A model generated the notes under the pieces. The model was not told where the DNA came from, searched no databases, and worked only from the letters and a program-made list of their open reading frames with translations. A program made the position numbers and the translations under genes. Shown one piece after another: positions 50,332 through 64,000 of a stretch of DNA of 64,000 bases (the stretch's first letter is position 1; each line of letters opens with the position of its first letter). This stretch comes from Atherinomorus stipes (Eukaryota > Chordata > Actinopteri > Atheriniformes > Atherinidae): NCBI GenBank assembly GCA_023101725.1, contig JALJCO010008621.1, forward strand, positions 434,001 to 498,000. The letters run 5' to 3'.

Positions 50332-52242
50332 CAGAAGCAGCACAGCGTGCATATTTGTAAAAAAAAAAGGTCTATGCACACATCCCAGGAAAGAAGACAT
50401 TAGTTCAGTTTGATTAATCGTAGAGAGCAGGGAAAAGAATAAACCCCAGAAGATGCTCTTGGGAATGGATACCACATTGCTGTGCACACAATATGCTTTT
50501 ACTATCTCTTTTGGTCTCAATTTTAACATTTTTTACCCCCTGTTGGGAAGACTGGCCCACACATTTTCATGCATATTAACTCCAGATGGACTCACAGTCT
50601 AATTCAAGGTTCATTGGATTCAAATTCTAAAACGTAATTTACACCCACCCCCCCCCCCCCCCCCCCAAAAAAAAAAAAAATCACCCAAACCAATTTTCTC
50701 TTTTCTGCTTTTATGCGTTGAAATTACAAAAGTAACTGCTTGCAAATAAGTGAAGAACACGCAAAAATTTTGCTTGTGATACTCAGACCAGCTTCTCAGA
50801 ATTTGGTGGGAATGGAGAGTCGTTTTGGGAGTCAGGCTTGTTTGATTGATAACTTCCTTTAAGTCTTATTCTATGTTAACAACCACTAATCTGCTTCATT
50901 TCTTTTTTTTTTTTTTACACAAGACACAGCTAAGCTTGAACCTTTATCATCTGCACCCTCTATAACAATTTGTCGCCTACCTTTAAATTTCTTTTACTAG
51001 CTTTTTCAGAACATTTACAACTCTGTTAAGGAGTTTTGTACTCCCAAAGAGTATCCGCTTAATTGAGGCAACATTAATGATGTTTCAAAATATTGAAAAA
51101 TACATACTTTTAATAGGACTTTTCCTTTTACATTTCCCATGCCCACCAGTGGCGTGGACTTAGAAAGAGGTGGGAGGCCATGCAGGAGTGACGCATGGGT
51201 CTGTCTGTGCAGTGTGGGAAAGAAACCTACGGGTATCTATTTATTCACACAGGTCAAGAAGTCAGATGTCTGTAATCTACTATCAAAACCAGCTTATAAA
51301 GCAGAATTGTATAACAAATGACGTACAGATGCTACAGTGCTGCATTTTAAGGTAAAGTTACCATTAAATGTGTGTCTTTAAACTGAATTGAGTAGTATCT
51401 TTGAGTTAACAAACACCTAAATGGCTGCATGCAATATTTTCCAGCGCAAACTGTTCCACTGGTTTACTTTCCACTGCTTTAATCTAGTTTCCAGCTCCAG
51501 GAACCTTTATTTCTTTCTTTGAAAGCAACAAAAGATAGATTACACCAATAAACAGATAATGGCTTGTTAATACTTTTGCCACATGAGCTTTATTGGGTAA
51601 TAATAATTTGTTTTCAGCTTGATGCAGTGACCTATCAGGGCCAAAATTAACACATTACTGCTAGTTTTGATTATACTGGCAGTTTGAACAAATTTTAAAC
51701 AGAATAGTTTCATCGGTTGTTAAGTTTGTGAAACAAATGTGTTTTGCTGTAATATGCATGTAAGTTCAGTATTCAGTCTCCTGTAGCTGTGTTTAACAGG
51801 AAGCATGAAACTGCTTATGTATGCTATTTGGTGTCGAGCAGGTTGGGTACGGAGGGTCTTTAGAGATTTTTTGTTGAAAACAGCTGCCTGCTGTAACATC
51901 ACTATGACAGCAGTAAGAGTGAACCAAAACAGCACATCCAAACAATGAGCTACAACTCATGAAGCTAAAATAAAGGAGCTTATGTTTTGTATGTGATGTA
52001 TTTATATATACGTGTGTATGTGTGTGTGTGTGTTATTTCACTTTGTCCCCTGTCATTTAAGACATTATTTTATAAAACTTCTGATAAAAAGTAGTGGTGA
52101 CAAATTATGAGTCAATCTCTTACTTTGTTATGTTGTCCCTGTTGAGTGGAAGCAGGCTATCTTTCTTTGGGAGCTGTGTCCACAGGGACATCCTAAAGAC
52201 TGCCCTCTAACCTCTGCTTCTCTGCTTTGGCTGTCTGAGCTC

Positions 52243-52530
52243 GTGCCTGACCTGACACACCCCCCACATATCTCCAGGATCGGCTCTCTGGTCAGTCAAG
52301 TGCTATCAATACAGTATATTGTGAATTACTCTCTTCAGACGGGTGTTTTCCCCGCTGCCTTTAAAAAGGTGGTGGTGAGGCCCCTGCTGAAGATTATAGA
52401 TCCAAACATCTTTGAAAATTACAGACCTGTATCAATCTTACCATTTTTAAGTACAATGACAGAAAAAGTTATTTTCATCCAGTTCCGCAAGTTTTTAAAC
52501 AAACACAATCTCAGGTCTAACTTACTGTAA
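52243..52530 (+). mobile_element. L2/CR1-like LINE reverse-transcriptase fragment
   Basis: A 95-codon open frame contains YSLQTGVFPAAFKKVVVRPLL and NYRPVSILPFLSTMTEK, classic N-terminal reverse-transcriptase blocks of this LINE class. It stops where the next TIR element begins; the rest of the enzyme is not visible. Confidence 0.8.
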
Positions 52531-53356
52531 GCCCCTTTCAGACTTGCGCTGGAAAGCGGACTTTGTCGTTGACAATGCTTGCATTCAGACATGCGTTACA
52601 GTCTTTTACCTCGGAGATGTAGCGAACTACTGGCTGGACTCCATGTCATAAGAGCGGAAATGTTGCGGCATGTCGTTTTAGCTGAACGCACAAGAAAACG
52701 TTCCGGACAGGGTTGAAGGGAGAGCGTGGCCGTGTCGACTTATCCGCAACATTTCATGATGTCTGAAAGTGCAATAAGTCCGCAAGGAAGCCATATGTTT
52801 GAAAAGATGACTCAGTTTAAAGGGACTAGCGGCAGGAATTCAAAAAAGAAACAAACATGCATGTCCATTTTTTTGTAATACTAATGGGTGATGAAGCGCT
52901 AAATACCAAAAATAACGTTTCCATCCACGTCTCTCTCCGTTGCCTTGAACAGGCTGTGTGCTGCAAAATGCGCTGCAATTCGATGTCCGAATTTCCCGTG
53001 CTGCCCTGCGGATGTGACGTCAAATGACGCTATCCGCAGTTTTGATACAGGAAGAAGACAGTTGCGGTAAATTCAAACACTGTAAGCGATAGTTGTGGAT
53101 TCTTCTGCCGTCACCAAACAATCCAGATCAACTGAAAGACACTAAAAAGGGTAACTATGAATATAAAGCGTAGTAAACAACATTATAGCTTCAGTTTGTG
53201 CACGCTCCCGTGATGGCTTGGCTCGTGGCTGCAGTTATCTGAAGCGCTAGTCGCGGCAGTCGCGAGTTTTGTTTCTTAATCTTGCCTCAAGTCCCTTTAA
53301 AGAACGGATGGACTTTACCGCTCATGTTCCGCAATGCAAGTCTGAAAGCGGCTATA
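52531..53356. mobile_element. TIR element adjoining the LINE fragment, 0.83 kb
   Basis: The left end CCCCTTTCAGACTTGCGCTG and the reverse complement of the right end GCCGCTTTCAGACTTGCATT are inverted repeats. No convincing target duplication. Part of its body is a nested TTAA MITE (52,821-53,296). Confidence 0.7.
52821..53296. mobile_element. TTAA-flanked MITE nested in the TIR element (476 bp)
   Basis: The left end AGGGACTAGCGGCAGG and the reverse complement of the right end AGGGACTTGAGGCAAG pair, with TTAA at 52,817-52,820 and 53,297-53,300. Confidence 0.75.
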
Positions 53357-53811
53357 GACTCACAGAAAACTTACAGACTTACAAACTTTCTGTCCTGGTG
53401 TGCTGGATCTATTCAAAATAGAATAGAATAGAAAAGCTATTTTGTTTAATGAAGTTTTTTTTATGTTTTTACTATTTGTATTGCTCTTTTTTATTCTTAA
53501 TGTTTTCACCGTTAAATCTTTAACTCCAGTGTTTCCTTCATAGGGATGCTTTATGCTGGGGGGCAGAGCTTGTCCTGTCCATGGGAATGGATCTTGTCTG
53601 GATGGCCCTTGCACTGCAGCACGATGGTTGTGGTGTGGACCTGGGTGTCCTATATAGGCAGGGTGGCTCCTGGTGTGAATGGATACCCAGGATATTGTTT
53701 CCTCACATCAGCATCAGGCCAGATGTTTATTTTCATTTGTACCTTTGAATTTTTATTTCATTAAACAGACGGAAATTTATTTTAGAGTTGTGTTATGCAA
53801 GCTGGGACTTG

Positions 53812-54458
53812 GGGTGCATTCACACCAGATAGTCCGCTAGACTCATTATGACTGGGGACTCGGCTCAGTTGGTGGGTGGGGGTGATCTCCCAGACGAGAT
53901 CATGTTCACGCTGCACTTTAGCCAAACGAGCCAGAGTCTCATCCCCTGAGCTTCCACTTCTTCCAAGCATGTCACGTATATCATATTATTGTATTATGTC
54001 GACTTAGGTTTATTTTTTTTACTTTAGTGTGGCACTGTGCGGGCACATCACAGTCTCCATTTCACAACTAATAAAACTGCATTATGTCTGTGGGTACTTA
54101 CAATGAACTGAGATGTTTTATTCTGATCACATATCAGTTCAAACTTTCATGTTGTCGCTCCACGTTTGACCACAAACCATTTGTAAAGAAGTCCTACACA
54201 CGCCTTGGTTTGGTAGCATTTACAATGCCCAACATTTATAACATAAACCATAATATTAACCCACAACGCCATGCTGAACCAAATGCAGTGTGGCAGTTGT
54301 AGTCCACTTCCTGCATTTGGTTTGCTTCAATTGTACCGATACCTGCGTTTGTTTGGTTCAAATCAAAGTCCGTACATTCACAATACCCCCAAACAAAGTG
54401 GACTTGGAAAGCAAATTCAATAATTCGATTAAAAAAAGGCTAGTGTGAATGTGCCTCC
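53812..54458. mobile_element. Probable TIR element, 0.65 kb
   Basis: Left GGGGTGCATTCACACCAG and right (reverse complement) GGAGGCACATTCACACTAG are imperfect inverted repeats. The type (GTGCATTCACACC ends) is frequent in fish. No target duplication was resolved. Confidence 0.5.
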
Positions 54459-54559
54459 AGGGGTTAGGGGTGAGGGAGGGTGTGCGTTGTGTGTGTGTGT
54501 GCTGGCATTTGCTGCTTTGTGTGTCCGTGTGTGAGAGAATATGATCAAGTGTGTGTCTA

Positions 54560-54650
54560 AGTTTCTTATAAAAAATTTTTTGTTTCATAAAGTTCTTTGT
54601 ACAAAGTACTGTACGAAAAGTGAAGTATAAATAAATAAATTTGAATTAGA
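54560..54650 (+). repeat. Possible LINE 3' tail
   Basis: AAAGTTCTTTGTACAAAGTAC, then GTATAAATAAATAAATTTG, resembles the 3' end of fish LINEs seen at 18.1 kb. It is short and diverged. Confidence 0.35.
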
Positions 54651-54659
54651 AAATTTGAA

Positions 54660-56500
54660 CGCACCACCCCATCCTGACTGGCTAGAAACTGTGAGAATCT
54701 TACCTGCGGATAAACCCTGAAAACAAGCACAGAATTGATAGGTGTTAAGCTTAGTCGAGTCTGAGTCTAGCAGAAAGAAGTACGTATGAAAACAGCGCAC
54801 TGCTAATCTGTGTGTACTGCATAATGCACTCAACATGCGTTCTGTCTTATGCCAGTGACTTTTATCGAAGCCCGTGATTTGAACCTACCAGTGTGTGTTG
54901 TGCTTTCCCTTCAGTGTGTTTTGTGAAAATCAGTGCTAACTGGATGCACCAGCTGTAGAAAACTTTGCAACAGAAAAGTGTAGACGTGTCAGCTTCCCTG
55001 ATAAGAGACTAATGGGTGTGGGGAAAGAAGGCCATCCAAAGGAAAAACTGTAATTTGCCAATGTGCACAACACAAGAAAACATAAGTCCTATATCAACAT
55101 TTCAGAACGCACAACAGGAGCAGTTGTTGCCCTGCAACATCCTGAGACTCAGAAAATGCACTGCACAACATTTCTTTCCAGCTGAATTTTTCTTTACGGC
55201 ACAGTGTCACAAAGCAGCAGCAGTTTATAAACACGGTGGCCATTTTGAATGTGCGCCATGGCAGTTCTAGCAAAAATGCACCAGAGTAACATATTGGAAG
55301 AATTATAAAAAAGGAGAGAAAGTGACATAACAAAGAAAAGACAAGAGTCAACATCAGATTGACTTTCAGTGGCAGATGTTGGATTAGCCTTCATTAGGGT
55401 ACGCCACAGTGCTTAAATCTGCCAAAGTTCGGTAGTGAGAAATGTCTTTTCCCTTGTTTTAGGATTGTATTTTAAATATCACTTTTGTGTGGTGAGGTTT
55501 TGTTGTTTTGTTTTCTGATACAGTATAATGTTTTGCTAGTGTTGTCTTCAGTTTCTATGTGTTTTTAACGCTACAGTATAAAGTATATACTTTAGTATAA
55601 AATTTCATGTTTTGAGCTTGTATTTTCATGTGTTGATTTTAGTTTCCTTGAATTTTTGAAGGGTTTGATTTCAAGTTTCCTTGTTATTTTACAGAATTGT
55701 TGTGTTCTTAGTGTTAAATGTTTTTTTCCATATATTCTTGGTTGTACTGTTGCATTTTGCCTGATGCTGTTGTATTTTGCAACTACCATAGCAATACACA
55801 ATGCATCTCACTCCGTTCTTAAATTGAAACTATTACACTAAACACAGTTCCTTTTGTTGGATTTTTTTCATCAAATGGGCCAGTCACACCATCCGGTAAA
55901 GTAACAACAGATTAAATAAACAATGTGTTTGTGCTCAGCAGTCTCCGGCAGCTGAGTTTTCATATAATTTGTGTTTGAGCTTTGTAAACAATCTAACTAA
56001 TCTGTTTTGACAGCTCACAGTATCTTTCATTGTGTGAATGCCTTCAGGCAAATTATAAGGCATTTTATGAAACTGTTAAATGCAATCGAATGATTGGACC
56101 ACGGAGCCACAAAGCACCCAAGATGCACCATCAGTAAGGCTGCATGTAAATGGAAAAACTTTATGAACTACTATAAGGTAATGAAAGGCAATTCAATATT
56201 CAGATAGCACAAGCTAGCTGTAAATTACAATGAAAGCAGGTAACCTGAATACATTCTTATCCCTGTTTGCAAATACAACATATCGAAGGAGCCAAATGTT
56301 GGGGTTGTATGATTACAGTGATCCAACCATGTGCAAATTTATTTCTTACAAACTTATACTCGTACTATATCACGTCTTTTTTTCTTAGGTCAAATGTTTG
56401 GGAACCAATTCTCATTTACAAACATGACCTGGCCAGATCACATTCAGAAGAAGGCATTCGCACGGTTGTTTTGCAGCAGCAGCAAATTCTAGTTTTCTTC
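54660..56500. other. Intergenic DNA upstream of ren, nothing recognised
   Basis: No domain-bearing frame. It probably includes distal regulatory DNA of ren, but no specific element beyond the CRE-like site at 56,530 can be pointed to. Confidence 0.45.
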
Positions 56501-56529
56501 TCACAGCCCTGCAGAGGTGTTGAGCTCAC

Positions 56530-56537
56530 AGACGTCA
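56530..56537 (+). promoter_or_regulatory. CRE-like site upstream of ren
   Basis: AGACGTCA differs by one base from the palindromic cAMP response element TGACGTCA. It sits roughly 250 bp before the predicted ren start. Human REN has a functional CRE at about -220, and renin is driven by cAMP in juxtaglomerular cells. The match is suggestive only. Confidence 0.4.
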
Positions 56538-56752
56538 GCAATCTGCAAAGCTCTGCACCCAGCTTTAAGTCAACAGTGTTTTTCAAAGGGTCGGAGTTCA
56601 GATCTCTCTCTGGGACCTTTATCACAGGAGGGGTTGTGTGACTGATGCTGAAGGTTTGGAGGAAGGGGGTGAGGGGCGGTTTGTTTGCAAGTGGTCACCT
56701 CCAGGAAAGGTCCACAGCCAGTAGCTAAAGGGTGAGAGCATAGTGCACAGAG

Positions 56753-56760
56753 TATAAATA
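56753..56760 (+). promoter_or_regulatory. ren: ren TATA box
   Basis: TATAAATA, followed by GAGGCAG, lies about 102 bp before the ATG. Transcription would begin near 56,783-56,790, giving a 5' UTR of about 75 bases without an intron. Mammalian renin promoters also use a TATA box. Confidence 0.8.
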
Positions 56761-56861
56761 GAGGCAGAGTAGACACCACACTGCGATAGGCAGCTTTCAC
56801 AAACTCCGATTCAATAAACGTGGATATTCACCTGGATTTTCCTCCTGCTGTCAGAGTCATT

Positions 56862-60424
<3,563 letters not shown>

Positions 60425-60775
60425 CAGGAAGTTCAACATCAGCCATCTTCCCCTGTACCTCTGCTTTTTGTAGTTTTCTTGTTGTCCTCTGATGATTTCT
60501 TATCATATTTTACCATGACCTTTTACTGCCTTTTTCATGATCAAAATCAGCATTATTTACAGCAAATATGATTGCACAACATTTCTTGCATTCTTTATGT
60601 TTGTTTGATTTCCTGTTATTTAGCACCAGTTGCACTCAACACCCTCTGAAAATGTTTCTATTTATACTCATTTATCAGCAAATGCATTTTTTTCTCTGCT
60701 TAATAATAACATACAGAAACAATATAAGTTCATATCTGTATCATTCTGACTTAATAAAATGGTTTTCTGAAATGG
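60425..60775 (+). other. ren: ren 3' UTR with polyadenylation signal
   Basis: AATAAA at 60,753-60,758 is a clear canonical signal downstream of the ren stop codon, giving a 3' UTR of about 350 bases. The cleavage position is inferred. Confidence 0.65.
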
Positions 60776-60779
60776 TTTC

Positions 60780-61543
60780 ATTGAAATTTGATTCAAATTC
60801 CAGTATTGACTTCAGTGTTTCCATCTCAGTCTGTGGAGAGCATTTCGTGACCATGATATGAAAGTTAAGGCTGAAGTTGGAAACAGATGCTGCAGCAGAT
60901 TTCATCCATCACAACAAAGCAGTCTCAAAACTATCCACAAGTGTTGAATAACTTCAGAGGAACATATCTGTTTGGAGGAAACAAGGGTTCTTTCAGTCAA
61001 ATTGTCAAAGTCTAAGTTGACAGCTGGTGAAGAATTAGCAAGTGCTGCCTGACATAAAATAACAGAGTGTCAGTCTTAAAGTCTTTAGGAAGCTCATGAT
61101 TGCTAATACTGTGAGATTGCACTCTTTAACAAGCTTTTCAAGTGAAAGTAACTCGGACAGAACTTCATAGTCTGAGTGACAAATCTCCCCCAAGCAAATG
61201 TGCAAATTCAAGAGTGACATGACTAGAGCAGTTATTTCTGCTTACATGGCTGATAAAGGAGACAATAAAACTGTAAAAAGCACCTAAATTTATCAGATGC
61301 TCTTGTCAGGTCTTTTTTGTTCCATATTCTCCGAAGTGGTAGGGGAGTTCTCTCATGCTGCATTAAAATGATAGTGGGGTTGTCATGCTTCCTCGCTCTC
61401 ACATCCATGAATTGTCTGTTTTGGATTTTATCTGTTGACAGTGTGCAGTGAGGTGAGAGTGGACACTGGCATCGGATCAAAAGTCAAACCATTGCATAAA
61501 CATGTCTCTCATATGAGTCAACACAATTATTCAGAGTGGAAAT

Positions 61544-61577
<34 letters not shown>

Positions 61578-64000
61578 ATACTTACACACGCATTCATACA
61601 GCAGACAAAGACCTTTCTGGAAACTTATTTATAATAATAATAATATTTATTTATATTATTTTTTAGAATATTTCTCTAAGATATTTCACTATGGCCTTCA
61701 TTGTGAGATGTATGCAGCCTACGAAATATGTCAACTAGCAGTGAAAGTAATATGCATGTTGAGACCATTTTCTTTAATAGTCATCAAAAAGACAGAAACT
61801 GGAGAATAGGAAAATATTGCCATTAGTGTATTTGACTGTGATTAGATTTAAAGTCCACCTTCCATGTCAGCTGATGTTGGAAATTTTACCGCTGCACTGT
61901 TTTCAGCCACCGTACAAATCAGGAAGAGGACATCAACTTTTAATCTTTGAATCTGAGCATTCCAGGTACCAGATAAAGCCAATTACTTTCATATTTCCAG
62001 AAATGACAGAAGTGTCAGTGAAGACAGAGGAAGTTCTGTCTCCTCCGACACTGGCACATATGCCAGCTGCTAAATTTACAATTTGGACCAGTTGCTGTGA
62101 AGATGATAGTCAGATTAAAATTTCAAAATAGCATCAGTCAGGTTTTTAAAGGTACGTTTTTCTGAAATATGGGCCAATCTGGATTCTTAAGGGGTTTTAG
62201 ACTGAGCATATAATGTCCACCATAATAAAAACAGCATCCGTGTGGAAACCAAAATGGAGGATCTAACTTTTGCCTCTTGCCAAAGTCACAGTCTTTTCTT
62301 ATTCTTGCTTTGAAATCAGTTTCCTGCAGTGTTTATCTGTGCAAAATAATAAAAATGTATGAAGAAGGAATAACAAGAATTCTTCTGTTATCACTGTACA
62401 CTCAGCAAAAGAATAAAAAGTCAAATGTTTTCTGTGAAGAGCAAGCTCAAGATCAAGCAAGACACAAACAGTAGTTAAAATATAGCCCTTGAATACTACA
62501 GATGTCCTTTATGTGTGGAATTTTTGGCTAAGCTAATGTGGGATCAACCTATAGACTGTGGATGTACAGTGTGTCCTCTAAAAAACTACAAGATAATACA
62601 CTAGCAGATGTTTTTGCAGGGGCCCAAAGCTGTCTGCTCTTGAGGATGCAGCCAGTTTATTGGGCTCCTTAAAGGCTGATTATGAGTAATTTAATAATCT
62701 CTACTAGCATGCATTCCTAGTGTCCTTCTAATTTTCTTTTTTTAGAAAACTTTATTAAATATAGTCTGAAATGAGACCTTTTTAAAACATCGATATCCAA
62801 CCCCCCCCTCCCCCCCCCACCCCTTTTTTTTTAAAGTGTAGTTGTGTAAGTTGTTTTCACAATCAAAATGTCTCCTTTGATTTAATGAGGAAGATGTGTA
62901 ACTATAACAAAGCCCAAAGGAGCGATGAGCAACTGTGACAAAGTCAGACTATCATGCCTTTAAAATTGCATTGTATCCTGCTTTGATGTATACAATTAAA
63001 ACGTTCTATCAGATTTCTGTTACAGTATGTAAATATTTTAAACCTCAATATACACAATGTAGCGCAGATTGTTTGTCATTTAAATGTGTGACTAAGCTCA
63101 GGAATAGAATTATATTTTCATCCACAATAAGTTGTGTTTTGTTATTTGATATAAATGGAAGTGACAGGGTTTCAATTCATTTGTCTTGTTTGATTTCTGG
63201 CTCTTGAATCAAACAGAAATTAAAATCATATTCTGGAAGCATTTGTTGATATTTGCAAACATTACATCATTACCCACTGAATCGATATACTATATATATA
63301 TATATCAAATTTGAGATTTACACCTCTACACACCCTCATTCGCTGTGTTGTGCATTCAGTACAACGCAGCTCAAATAGTGGAGTCTCGTAGTATTGAGTA
63401 GCTATCTTATCTGCCATGTACGGCTATCAGAGCACTCAGTTTGGAGAAACAGCGAGGAAATCTAATAATAGTGCAACTTAAAACTGGGAAACTTTAAGAG
63501 AACCTTTGACACAAACTGCACACTACAGTACGTTGCAGTATACATCCTACAACAAAGAAATGCAGGGATAAAGTGAATAACTGATAGAAAAGTGATTTGG
63601 TGTAAAAGTTCTTAATATAGAATTTTGTTGAAATGCTATGAAAGCATTTTTTTCCATGCTTGAGTTGATTTAGATTTCTAAAACATTGGCTCTGTTGTCC
63701 ACAATGTATGCAGATATTTGATACTTAAAAGAACACATCTTTAAAAGAAAATGGAATATCTTTTCAAAGGGTAAGATTTAGCAAGTGGAAGTATATTTTC
63801 TATGGAGCATACTGTAATTGGAACTGAAGTCAAATTTCACTGAACAGACAAGAAGTTTGCAAATTACTTGCAGTGTCACAGGATTACCCAGATTTAAAAA
63901 TACAATTGAAATTCCCATAACTACTTTTTATCAGAAGTGTTTGTTCCAACTGGTCAAATCTAATTGATAAAACTCAGAAACTCCCTTGTCACCACTTCCA
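60780..64000. other. DNA downstream of ren, nothing recognised
   Basis: Holds the 29-base C run, a C-rich stretch at 62,801-62,824 and a short AT run near 63,290. The frames at 61,435-61,809 and 61,817-62,131 lack recognisable domains and the first depends on the C run. Confidence 0.5.
61547..61575 (+). repeat. Poly-C tract of 29 bases downstream of ren
   Basis: An uninterrupted C run about 0.8 kb past the ren polyadenylation signal. Its exact length in any assembly is doubtful because such runs are error-prone. Confidence 0.95.

Noticed and set aside
56267..56641. 124-codon frame upstream of ren
   Set aside because: It sits in the ren promoter region, has no recognisable domain and overlaps a frame on the other strand.

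Overview
The window is vertebrate, almost certainly teleost fish, nuclear DNA. It is AT-rich and intron-bearing. Canonical GT/AG splice sites separate short coding exons, and the rest is filled with TIR DNA transposons, LINE remnants and tRNA-derived SINEs of the kind common in ray-finned fish. There are no bacterial-style gene blocks. No species can be named from the sequence alone. Repeat families were recognised from general familiarity and from repeat structure visible here; no database was searched.

Only two protein-coding genes can be supported, and they are arranged head to head. (1) On the minus strand at 28,763-29,060 lies the first coding exon of magi1, a membrane-associated guanylate kinase scaffold, with its CpG-rich 5' flank to about 29,660. 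Positions 1-28,762 are therefore read as the first intron of magi1, which continues off the left edge. (2) On the plus strand at 56,862-60,424 lies a complete nine-exon renin gene (ren). Its exons join without frameshift into a 393-residue preprorenin with both catalytic Asp motifs, the flap Tyr, three Cys pairs and the renin poly-proline loop. It has a TATA box about 100 bp before the ATG and a polyadenylation signal about 330 bp after the stop codon.

The magi1 intron is a transposon graveyard. Its contents include: a hAT-type element at 5,562-6,715; a three-deep nest at about 8,172-11,335, where a palindromic element holds a 2.56-kb hAT with a perfect 8-bp target duplication, which in turn holds a TTAA-flanked MITE; a further MITE at 11,619-12,385; a MITE split by a 1.37-kb TIR element that itself carries a LINE tail (16,904-18,794); and a LINE reverse-transcriptase remnant (21,361-21,885). 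The 27-kb intergenic interval (29,061-56,750) holds a palindrome-rich AGTATACTT cluster, a tRNA-like fossil, a tRNA SINE, two more TTAA MITEs at 43-45 kb, a perfect CTCF-type motif near 50,320, and a LINE fragment next to a nested TIR element (52.2-53.4 kb). The right end (60.8-64 kb) is non-coding.

No new biological system was found. The points most worth a second look are: the prorenin lacks the dibasic cleavage site that precedes mature renin in humans; the last ren intron ends in a tandem NAGNAG acceptor; a CRE-like site and a CTCF-type motif lie upstream of ren; and at least five distinct TTAA-flanked MITE families share the same AGG-starting ends within 64 kb.
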